NCBI GenBank assembly: GCA_026874595.1
Contig: CM049322.1
Span: forward strand, 5,255,900-5,319,899
Origin: Sipunculus nudus
Lineage: Eukaryota; Annelida; Sipuncula; Golfingiida; Sipunculidae
Direction: 5' to 3'
Length of the DNA: 64,000 nt
In this document: in pieces, positions 51,508-63,000 of the stretch
Layout: every line of letters begins with the position of its first letter
Numbering within the stretch: the first letter of the stretch is position 1
Made by a program: the position numbers and the translations under genes
Notes under the pieces: generated by a model
Databases searched by the model: none
Told to the model about the DNA's origin: nothing
The model's input: the letters and a program-made list of their open reading frames with translations, nothing else

Positions 51508-52756
51508 AAATATATGTATATTATTGCACTATATCTATTTTTTTGTACACACACGTGTGTGTGGATGGGTATAAAAAGTTCAGCTGAGGGGTTCAGTCAA
51601 GGGACCTGTCCTTGGGCTTTGCAGAATCACTGGTGAGTGCTGCTCATTAAATTGATTAATCCTGGGTATCTGTACAGAATTTTCCCAAAATCCACATTTT
51701 CTGGTCTGATGGGTGTATTATAAAATAATCTTAGATACAGTAAAGCATAGGTATAATTAGGAGAAATTGCATGAATTTTAATAGAGGAAATCTTTTTAAC
51801 TCTCCCACTAAATTGGTGCAGGCTGAAACCTTAAACTCAGAAACAATAGAGCTTAGGGCATTCCCAGCCTGGAATGGTACAGATGAAAAAGAATAGTTGT
51901 AGCAATGTTAATGACCTGATGTGATGGAATTTCTGCTGAAGATCTCAGGTGACGGAAGGAGATAGTTAAGTATTGCTCAGGTTGTAAAGTGACTTATTCA
52001 TGGACTACTCTGTCTATAATTTATACAGTTAATGCAGTGTCATTCCTTATAAGTGAAGGCCACTGCAGTTCCTTGGTGTGCTTCTCCTGATTGGCGGGCG
52101 GAGTGACTTCTATTTGAAGGGGGTTCCAACAGCTTGATGCTAAAAGAATTGCACATCAAGGATTGCCAGTGATTGGCATTTTTTAAGGATTGATCTGTAT
52201 CAGCCATTCTTTTAATATACCCATACTGTCAATATTTATATCCTGCTGGAGTTTTAGAACAGCCCAGTTTGGAACATTTCTTTTTGGATAAAACAGTCCG
52301 CTCTAATTTATCTGATTTTCCTGTATGGTCATTCTATGAGAAATAAAATTTGGCCAAGTACAATGTCCTTTGGAACATAGGATGATCTGACTTTCTCCTC
52401 CACCAACACACACTGGGTATGGTTAGTTGATAGTTTATCCATTTTACAGCATCATGCATCAGGTGTGGTTTAGCTGAAAATTCTCTGTATGGGACACCTA
52501 TATGGACTTGATAGCTTTGTAATTTTCATGTTGTGTAACTTGTCACATGTTGTCAGTGGGTCTTCCTCAACCATATTCCCATGCATACATAACTTGTATA
52601 CAACATGAAGTAATGAACACGGTCAATAAGATAAAACTCAGATGTTTATTGACCAAAATTTGAACCTGTTGCACTGTTAGTAATATATGCAATATTAATG
52701 ATTGCCCAAGAGTTGACAAATTAACACACCACCTGTTTAGATTGTGAAACATAAAA

Positions 52757-53262
52757 AGTAAGTGGTGTTGGAATTCATCTTCATGTCATAATGTTAAATG
52801 ACTAAATATTCATAAGTCCACATGTCATATTTATCAAAACACCAACTCTTACAACATGTATTCCAGGTACCTGGCATTTAATAAAGTCACTATAAACTGA
52901 TTATGGCCCAAAGCCATGAACAACAAGCGGATAATATACATGGAAAAGATTATCGATCTAAGAATTGCTGACGGCCTTGTTTGTAATCTGATCACTATAA
53001 ATCCCATTTCTGCAAAATTCCAGATCATGTTTTTTTGTTAAAAACAGTTTTTTTCCCCATTGAAATCAAGACATTACTAAGATGAAGGAATGGTGTATTT
53101 TAAGGACACAGTTAGCCCTTTCATGATAATATCTGTTGCCTGTTGTTTGGGTTTCTTTTTCACAGTTTTATTGTAATAATAATGTTTCAGTACAATTTCA
53201 TCTTTTCCATGCGGTGGTTTCTCAAAGCATGTTCTGCATCCTTGGCATATTCAGTTAGCCTG
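52757..53262 (-). pseudogene. Decayed tandem copy of the Ulp1-PHD terminal exon and 3' UTR
   Basis: This segment aligns with 53,290-53,800 along its whole length. Shared stretches include ATAAGTCCACATGT, TGATTATGGCCCAAAGCCAT, ATAAATCCCATTTCTGCA, GATGAAGGA.TGGTGTATTTT and TTCCATGCGGTGGTTTCT. The codons for the terminal Trp-Asp-Leu-stop are kept. Indels in the equivalent of the Cys-rich module (for example in GGGTTTCTTT..CACAG) break the frame, and the copy stops before the PHD part. It is a partial tandem duplication of about 540 bp, not an independent gene. Confidence 0.8.
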
Positions 53263-53532
53263 TAATTTTCTGTTTTATATAATCATACATATAAACTAAG
53301 TGGTGTCGACATTAATCTTCATATCATCCTGTATTAAGAGTAAATTTTCATAAGTCCACATGTTGAATTTATAAATACACCAATTCTTGTCACACATTCC
53401 ACTTAACTGGCTTATAACATAAGTCACTATTAATTGATTATGGCCCAAAGCCATGTAAAACAAGGTAATAATACACAGCTTAAAGCAATTTCCAACTAAG
53501 ATTTGCTGATAGCCTTGTTGATAATGTGATTA

Positions 53533-54000
53533 TTATAAATCCCATTTCTGCACAGTTCCACTGCATGTTTCTTTGTTAAAAATGACTCTTGTTTCCTGAG
53601 GAATGATGAGATCATCTAAGATGAAGGAGTGGTGTATTTTAAGGACACAGTTAGCTCTTGCATGATAATATCTGTTGCCTGTTGTTTGGGTTTCTTTACC
53701 ACAGTATTTATTGTAATAATAATAAGTTTCACGATGTTTCAGGACAATTTCATCTTTTCCATGCGGTGGTTTCTTAAAGCGTGTTCTGCATCCTTGGCAT
53801 ATTCTTCCAGTGGTCAGCTTCACCAAAATAAAAGGGTCCTTCAGTTCTTTGATGCACTCATGGGTCCTTTCTGGAGTGGCAGTAGGTGGAAAATTTTTGC
53901 ACACAGTACAAAGAAAGACTTTTGTCTTCATTGCAGCCATCCCACATCTCATTCCAGTACATTTGTAATGGCACCACCAGTGGCAGTTATCACACTGGAC
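53533..54000 (-). CDS. Ulp1-PHD gene, last exon: rest of the PHD finger and Cys-rich C-terminal module
   Basis: One hundred fifty-five codons and TAA. Acceptor AATTTGCAG. The start VQCDNCHWWCHYKCTGMRCG supplies CxxC and HxxC zinc ligands, and FLCTVC supplies the last pair, completing a C4HC3 finger. After it come KLTTGRICQGCRTRFKKPP, DEIVLKHRE, RYYHARANCVLK and DDLIIPQETR. I recall similar CxGC...YYHxxxxC...IP modules in uncharacterised invertebrate proteins but cannot name the family. An in-frame Met upstream (54,030) lies in the intron and is not a start. Confidence 0.9.
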   Translation of the reverse strand, partial: VQCDNCHWWCHYKCTGMRCGMAAMKTKVFLCTVCKNFPPTATPERTHECIKELKDPFILVKLTTGRICQGCRTRFKKPPHGKDEIVLKHRETYYYYNKYCGKETQTTGNRYYHARANCVLKIHHSFILDDLIIPQETRVIFNKETCSGTVQKWDL

Positions 54001-57000
54001 CTGCAAATTAAGGGTATTTGTAAAAACCATCTACTAAACATGAACATGAAAGCTATGGAAGAAAGATAAATCAGATAAAAAAAAGCATGTCACAAGTAAA
54101 AAAAAAGTTTCTCAGCTGTGGTTTCATCTTGTGTGCCAGAACCTGGAGGGTGGGTGCCCTATAGTAATCACCCTGTCTGTCCATATTTCTGTCCGTCTTT
54201 TTGTCTATCCAAATATTTGTTTTCAAATGATAACTCCAGTTTGAATTGACATATGGATTTCAAACTTATGTATGACCCACCACTAAAGCAAGAACCCTAA
54301 TGATTTTTGGGTCAAAGGTCAAGGTCACTGGACCAACCAATTTAAGAAGATTGTTCATGCAGTTTAAGTCAGACTTTTCATCACAAACATTCCATCTTAC
54401 AGATATTGTTCATATACTGCTAATAGGGAAGATTCTTTTTTATTTTGGGGTCCCAGGGTCAAAGCTCAAGGTCACAGTCCTCATCTATTGACAGATTAGT
54501 TTATGGATGATAACTCTGGTTTGTATCTAGACAGATGGACTTCAAACTTGGTCTATTAATGACCCACCATTAAAATAAGAATCATTTTTATTTCGGGGTC
54601 TGGAGGTCAAGGGTGAAGGTCATAGGACCCACATCTTTTAAAAGATTGTGGATGCATTGTAATTCAAGCTTTTCATCCCAAACCTTACATCTTTCACATT
54701 TGGCTTTTCTGCCAAAAGTTGAAGAAATGTTGATTTTGAGGTTATCTGGTTACAAAACTCACTGGACCCACTTTTTTTAATATTGTTATGAAAATCAAAT
54801 TGTGCAAGTTCAAGGATAGTAAGGTCTCAGATTTTAGGTTAAGGGTCTAACTCACAGGACCCATTTTAAAAAGCTCATAAATATATCCTTATAGACAAAT
54901 TCAGCTGAACATTAAGACCCATGGTTCCTTAGTAATGGTAGTAGTCTTGGCAACAAAACCTATAGTCTTGATCTTGCATATATTCTGACCTATATTACTG
55001 TACAAAATTAAGCAAGTTAAATGCTTCCCCCCCCCCCCTCCCCCCAGCCATCCAAGTGTGTCCCCTTGCACCTTTGTGTTTTTGTACATCACCATGCAAA
55101 AAATAGAGGTAAATGTTACTTTTTTTATATGTAATACTTACCCAGTTTGTATCACCAGTTGCTGCAGCACACTCACGACAGTAATTCTTCACGCAGCCTA
55201 CAAATATAGGTAAAAACAAATCTGATGACTCCATGATTTTATAAAAAGAATGTAAAAAAAGTTATAATTCATTTCCAAATAGAAAAGTTTGTGTAGTATT
55301 TCTGCATGTGATGCTTTTACACAGGCTGTGGGAATGAGATTTCCAATTAAGTTCTAGCAGCATTTCATATTTCTTGGCATTTTGTTAAACATGTCACTGG
55401 TTAAAAGCCATTTTAATTAAATCTTTACAGTCATTTTAAATCAATCCCTCTGACCAGATTCTGTGTAAAAAGCCTGAAATGTTTATCCTGATTAGTATGA
55501 ATAAACTGTAGAATATAGTTATCCTGATGAAAAAATCCTTCAAAAAGTACAGTGACAATACAGGTGTAAGCACATAAAAATTACTTAGAAAATTCAAAGC
55601 CATAGTGCTGAAAGGCAGAATCCTTTTCATAAAGTGTTACATGTAATTGGTCATTAAAGGGACATAATCAGTCACTATATTATGCTTATCCTTTCACACT
55701 ATCGGTTCAGCCATTCAGTTTTGTTTACACAAAAGTTTCCCAGCAAAACCATCCCAGCACACAATCTCACTACCTAGCATACGGCTGTTTAACACCTTGT
55801 TATGGCTGCGTTTGTTAGTAAACACAGTCAATGTGTGTCTGTTAACCATAACAAGGCAGTGTGATCAGAGGTCCGATTATGAGCTGCAACTTGCAGTGTT
55901 TCAGCCAGCGGGAACTTGTATTACCATTATTGGGGCCATGTCAGTCAGGGCATATCATGATTGACATGTGTTGTTGACACGGCCCCACACGCTGTGTTTA
56001 TGTTGACACCTCTGATCAATATTTTGGCAGGTACTGAAATATTTTAAAGGGAAGAAGCTGTTTTTCGTGTTTATTCCACATGCTTTATTGGTGATTGGGT
56101 CCCTTTAACAAATGTGTATCTTGCCATGACGCACCCATTGTTTTGTTACTTGATAGCTCAGCCGACTTTCAGTCATGCTGAGCCATAGCAATGGGCCTTT
56201 GTATATTGTCCTTGTGTCTAGCTGGTCATTTATGATGGTAATTAATATCACGCATTTCATGACTACCTCAAGATCACTCCTGAGATTCAGTAGTGATTAT
56301 ACTAATTACAGGTCTTTTTGATGTGCATTATGAAGTCATGACTGGAGCTTGGGTTATTAAAGCCTGTTCCCAGGCTGAAGTGTGACATAATGTTACAACA
56401 GCCCTTACTAAAAACTTTTACTTACCACTTGAATCCAGTAAAGTCTGTGCTATTTGTCTTCTGTAATTGTCTACATTGGCTGGACAGCATATGAGGTCCT
56501 CGCTCATTAAAAGCTGTTCTGCAAACTGAAAACATAACAGTTCACTAGTGAGGCCATATTGATATACTCTACATGCAGTCTGTGAGTGTGATATAAATTT
56601 GATGATTATCACATGATTTTCATTATCAACTAATATAAAATAACAAACATTTATTCAAAATATTATATCAGACAAATATTACTAGCTTTAAAACTATATT
56701 ACTTGCAAAATAACCAGATTTAAACTTTAATTAAATTTAAATTTTTATCTCTAATTGATTCATTTGTTTTTAGAATAAAGCAGTAATTTTATTAGATAAC
56801 AGAAATTTACATATTTGTGTTGATTTAAGATTTAAGATGTTGAAATTATTGTCAATACAGACTCTGAAAGTAAGGTAGTTTGATGATAGTGGGACCATGA
56901 AATAAGTTACATAAATTATAAATTTAGAGCTAAAGCAGTTTCAGTTCTGTAGTATTACTATATTCCTTTTCATACAACCAACATTATGTATATTGAAAAA

Positions 57001-60000
57001 TGGGGGCCTGGACAGCTGAGTGGTAAAATGCTTGGCCTTCTCTGCCGGCGACCTGGGTTCGAATCACGGCATGGCTATGAGAGTGGGTTATAGTGGCCCG
57101 TCCAAGGTTGGTTTTCTCTGGGTTCTCCAGTTTCCTCCACCCTAACTGACTACTGAGCACAACCATCCAAGCCATGGAGAGTGCCTCATATAAGTTATTA
57201 TAACTAGATACAAAATCCATGTAAAATAAATAAAGGTTATATTATATTGAAAAATGATATTGTACTCATACTCATTGTACTTAGAGATAAAGCAGTTTTA
57301 TTTTTGTAGTATTACTATATTTCTTTTCATACAACCAGCTTAATGTATATTGAAAAATTATACTGTACTCTTTTATTGTACTACCTTCAGAACATATATC
57401 CCACAGCTTGAGTAGTCCTGCTGTGTGTCGTGTTTGGTTGTCACTACTCTCCACTTTTCTGGTCTGTTTTGGTCTAATCCATTGTGTTTTCTGCGCCTCA
57501 TGTATATTCTCCATGACTGAGCGATCTTTTGAACTTTACAGTCTTTCTCCCCACATGGATCGATGTATAGTACTTCATTTTTTGTTGGATTTATACATAA
57601 GAGTTCCCAGTGTCCTCCTGAATTGAATGGTGCAATGATTCTGTCGTATTCCCCAAAAGACAGCTAATGTAAAATGCAGAATAAACAAACAGATAATAAA
57701 ACAATAAATGTTGCAGGTTTTGTTCATTATTTATTTATATCAGACATATTTTAGTTCACTTTTTCTGTATTCTTCATTTAGTTTACTGTCACTATGCTGA
57801 ATTTATACTGATTTAAAGTTTTTCTGGTTTTCTGACATGGTCCGAGATGTAGAGATGTTTAATCTGTTGATCATGTGTACATCTGTAGACAAAACCATCT
57901 AAATACTTACTCTGCATTGTAAGCTTGCATTCTGGGGTGACATAATTATTGATGAGGATGTGAAAACATCCATTACATGCACTTTCATCCTCTGTGTCCT
58001 TGTTGCCTTCAATTGGCAATATGCATTTATAACCTGAAAAATAATTATATTTTAGTCACTTGAAGCATGAAATAGTTCTCATGTAACAGCATGAGTTACT
58101 TTTATGTTTCAGCTAGAGGATTTGCTGCTGATAATATGGTATCAGTATTTGGGGTTTGATGTGGGTAGAAAATACTAATGGCAGTCTTTCTTTAGAAAGC
58201 AAACATCTGCAAAGCCTTGTAAATAATGAAAATTACTGTTGGATTAGGTTCTGTTGTCAAACGGACATGCTTATGAAACAAACATGAAACCTTAACTGCA
58301 TGAATGGTACCTAACTTCATCCAGGAAAATAATGAGTAACACATTTTGAGCATCAGGATGTAAAAAAACTTAATAACTTGCCTGTAATTACATTCTGGCA
58401 CACACACAATTATAAAGAAGAAATTCAAAGTGTTATACCTCATCAGCCACCCAAGCTCCTGGAGCTAGTGACCCAATGGAGTTGCTGTGAATCTTGTGGC
58501 CTTGCACCATTGCCACAAGTGAAGAGTCATTGGCGTGGTACTTCCATAAATGTAATACATCTGGCATGACTGGAGTCTGTGAATATATTTATAATATTGA
58601 ACATTAAGTGAAACAAAGATTTTCAAGAAATACTAGATAATTGTTCAATAAAGTGATATTGCAAAAAATGATAATGGAAGCTTCATCAAAGGTCTATTCT
58701 ACCGTAAAAAAAGGCCTGATAATATGCACATAAAACAAGTGTTTCTTTTATTTAATTGTCAGAAATTTATTTTAAGTTATAACTTCAAGGTGGTTGAGGA
58801 ATTAGTTACCAATGTCCTGTTCCCAGCCTCTGAAGATGTGCACGTCATGTTTACATCATCTTGGTGTTCAAGTTCCTGTCAAATATGTATGAAAATAAAG
58901 CGTAAGAAACACATAAACTGATATATACTAATCATCTGCAGATAATATATCCAGTGTTCAACAACAAGTCCTAAGTACCGGTATATACAGTTGTGTTACA
59001 CATATCTTTGAAATTAGTTGTCTTTTGTTTAAGTAGATGCAGTACTAATAATAAGGCATTAATGTGTAGACTTTGTCAGCAATTTAGAACATTTAGTGAC
59101 TTCATATGTTTCCTCAGCTGTTGGTTTTTAGGATAATTCAATAAACAGATCAGTATGGAAATAGTTCCAGCATGCAAGAAAATCACCTACTGAGCATGGT
59201 CTATTTTTCTGACTTGAATTCTTTTTCCCTCGGGGCCTCGGTTGATGTAGATCAGGCAGAACCTATAACAATAAAAATGGAAATGCATATATATATTGGT
59301 TTCAAACTTGTTTTATATATGGCCCTCCACTAAAGTAAGAACCATATTGAAGTTCATTAGGGTCATGAGCTTCCAATGTCAGGGTCACAGGATCATTTTC
59401 TTTAAAAAGATTTTGCATGCATTTAAAGTGGATTTTTTAATCAAAAACGTTAATCTTCCAGATATTGCTCACCTGCTAATTCTTTTTTATTTATGTGTCA
59501 AGGTCACAGGGCTATCCATTGACAAATGGATGATAATTCCGGTTTGGATCTATAGACAGTTTGGCTTCAAACTTGATTTAATAATGGCCAAATACTACAT
59601 TAAAAGTCGTTATGATTTCAGGGTCCCAATTCAAAGTTGGAGGTCCCATAACCCACATCTTTAAAAAGATTGTGGATGTATTTAAACTCAAACATTTCAT
59701 CCTAAACCCTTCTTTCACATATGGCTCATCTCCCAAAAGTGGAATAATTCTGTAGACTTTGTGGTTAACAGGTCAAGGTAACTGGACCAACTTTATTGTT
59801 ATAAAAATCAAAATGATGCAAGTTCATGTATAGTAAATTCCCAGTTTATAGTTCACAAGGTAAAGGTCAGTTACACCAGTTATCGGCTAGAATGTGAACT
59901 GGTGCTTTACCATTTGGCGTTGACCTCTGACCTTTCCTCTCTCCAGTGCATCCATCTGTGCGTCTGTTTTAACACATTAACCCACATATCTTGGACTTGT

Positions 60001-63000
60001 TTGACCAATCAGGAAAAAAATTTTGCACACATGTAGTCCTTGGATAGCTTTATAACATACACAAAAATGGTGGTGCCTCCTGCCACCTTTTTTCACAGCA
60101 ACCATTTGTTCATCTGCCTTGGGTAAAATCACTCATATCTCTGCAGTGGTTTGACTTATCCACCTGAAATTCAGCATACGTATACATCCTGGATGACTGT
60201 CTTGATTTTATGACAGGTGGCGCAACCTACATTCATATTCATGCTGCAGACATCCATACTAATATCTTTGGTCTGGTTTGCATGTGTTTAGATATCACAT
60301 AGCCCTTTATCATACACAAAACTGGTGGTGCCACCTACAACCATTTTTGCACAGTGTCCATCTGTTTGTCTGCTGTGGGATAAAACCACTTAAGTATCGG
60401 CAGTGGTTTGACTTATCCACCTGAAATTTTGCATGTGTATACATCTTGGATAGTTTCTCCTTCAAATAACAGGTAATGCCAACTAAAATCATGTTAACAT
60501 GGCAGACATCCATGCTAATATGTAACACATCTACTCACTACTCTGATTTTGGCGGTTACACGTGGTCGTTGTCAACTACCCATATTCTAGTTGCATATGC
60601 AGCATACGTGATGCCACCTTTAATCATTCATTCACTACAAAAAGTTTCCCAAATCTCATAAGCATTTTAAGTGATGGCCTAAATTTTTTTCCCAATTTAC
60701 ACCCTGAGTATATTGAAATGCTACTCCAAATTTGACAGCAAGTTAAATTTACAGTGTGTGGGGTATTTGGAGACAGATCTTATTATAATAATAAAAAAAA
60801 AAACAAGACTGTTTTTGAAAGCATTTGTTTCTCTTCTAACAAATTAGGTGTGCCCCTCCAAACTGCATTAAAAGTAGTTTCTTATATTTGAATAAAAAAA
60901 AGCTAACTGTGTATAGGTTGTCCTCCTGGTGGTCAAGCAGGTTTTCCTGGTGGTGTGGTGAGGTTGGGTCCATCAGATCCTATAACAAGATGAAACTCAG
61001 AATATATGTTTTGGATTAGGATTGTGTTAATGACAGACTAATTAGTGGTGACCCTCTCAAAATGCATAACAGGTAAAATCTTGATATAGGAATAGGAGAA
61101 AACTTACGGTGTCCGGGTTGTACTCCAGGTGGTCAAGCGGGTTTTCCTGGTGGCGTGGTGAGGTGGGGTCCATCAGATCCTATAAAAAGTAGAATTTCAG
61201 AATTTGTGTTTTGAACTAGGTTTGTGTTAATGACAGAATGATTAGTGGTGACCCTCTCAAAATGCATAACAAATAAAATCTTGAAATCTTGTTAACAAGA
61301 TGAAACTCAGAATATATGTTTTGGATTAGGATTGTGTTAATGACAGACTGATTAGTGGTGACCCTCCCAAAGTCTTAATATATGAAAAAAAGAAAACTCA
61401 CGGTGTATGGGATGTCCTCCTGGTGGTCAAGCAGGTTTTCCTGGTTGTGTGGTGAGGTGGGGTCCATCAGATCCTATAAAAGAAGAATTTCAGAATTTGT
61501 GTTTTGAACTTGGTTTGTGTTAATGACAGAATGATTAGTGGTGACCCTCTCAAAATGCATAACATGTAAAATCTTGATATAGGAATAGGAGAAAACTTAC
61601 GGTGTCCGGGTTGTCCTCCTGGTGGTCAAGCAGGTTTTCCTGGTGGTGTGGTGAGGTGGGGTCCATCAGATCCTATAAAAAGAAGAATTTCAGAATTTGT
61701 GTTTTGAACTAGGTTTGTGTTAATGACAGAATGATTAGTGGTGACCCTCTCAAAATGCATAACAAGTAAAATCTTGATATAGGAATAGGAGAAAACTTAC
61801 GGTGTCTGGGTTGTCCTCCAGGTGGTCAAGCAGGTTTCCCTGGTGGTGTGGTGAGGTGGGGTCCATCAGATCCTATAAAAAGAAGAATTTCAGAATTTGT
61901 GTTTTGAACTAGGTTTGTGTTAATGACAGAATGATTAGTGGTGATCCTCTCAAAATGCATAACAAGTAAAATCTTGATATAGAAATAGGAGAAAACTTAC
62001 GGTGTCTGGGTTGTCCTCCAGGTGGTCAAACAGGTTTTCCTGGTGGTGTGGTGAGGTGGGGTCCATCAGATCCTATAAAAAGAAGAATTTCAGAATTTGT
62101 GTTTTGAACTAGGTTTGTGTTAATGACAGAATGATTAGTGGTGACCCTCTCAAAATGCATAACATGTAAAATCTTGATATAGGAATAGGAGAAAACTTAC
62201 GGTGTCGGGGTTGTCCTCCTGGTGGTCAAGCGGGTTTTCCTGGTGGCGTGGTGAGGTGGGGTCCATCATATCCTATAACGAGAAGAATTTCAGAATTTGT
62301 GCTTTAACTAGGTTGGTGTTCATGACAGAATGATTTGTGGTGACCCTCTCAAAATCCATAACAAGTAAAATCTTGATATAGAAATAGGAGAAAACTTACG
62401 GTGTCCGGGTTGTCCTCCTGGTGGTCAAGCGGGTTTTCCTGGTGACGTGGTGAGGTGGGGTCCATCAGATCCTATAAAAAGAAGAATTTCAGAATTTGTG
62501 TTTTGAACTAGGTTTGTGTTAATGACAGAATGATTAGTCGTGACCCTCTCAAAATGCATATCAAGTAAAGTCTTGATATAGGAATAGGAGAAAACTTACG
62601 CTGTCTGGGTTGTCCTCCTGGTGGTCAAGCGGGTTTTCCTGGTGGCGTGGTGAGGTGGGGTCCATCAGATCCTATAAAAAGAAGAATTTCAGAATTTGTG
62701 TTTTGAACTAGGTTTGTGTTAATGACAGAATGATTAGTGGTGACCCTCTCAAAATGCATAACAAGTAAAATCTTGATATAGGAATAGGAGAAAACTTACG
62801 GCGTCCAGGTTGTCCTCCTGGTGGTCAAGCGGGTTTTCCTGGTGGTGTGGTGAGGTGGGGTCCATCAGATCCTATAAAAAGAAGAATTTCAGAATTTGTG
62901 TTTTGAACTAGGTTTGTGTTAATGACAGAATGATTAGTGGTGACCCTCTCAAAATGCATAACAAGTAAAGTCTTGATATAGGAATAGGTGTAAACTTACG

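Larger units (their letters stand above)
45815..52756. other. Upstream region of NKAPD1 and intergenic DNA, no further gene seen
   Basis: The NKAPD1 promoter and 5' UTR exon should lie here. A more GC-rich stretch near 48,880-49,075 with ACCAATCAG (CCAAT-like) is a candidate, without proof. The remainder is AT-rich with the repeats listed separately. Confidence 0.4.

Noticed and set aside
54001-54030. Met at 54,030 as the start of a separate zinc-finger gene
   Set aside because: A good acceptor (TTTGCAG) precedes VQCDNC, and the upstream exon supplies the missing PHD zinc ligands in frame.
57003-57075. Possible functional tRNA gene
   Set aside because: A and B boxes are present but the acceptor stem does not close and a SINE body follows.
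59296-59664. 122-codon + strand open frame
   Set aside because: Lies wholly in reverse-oriented half-site family repeats inside an intron.
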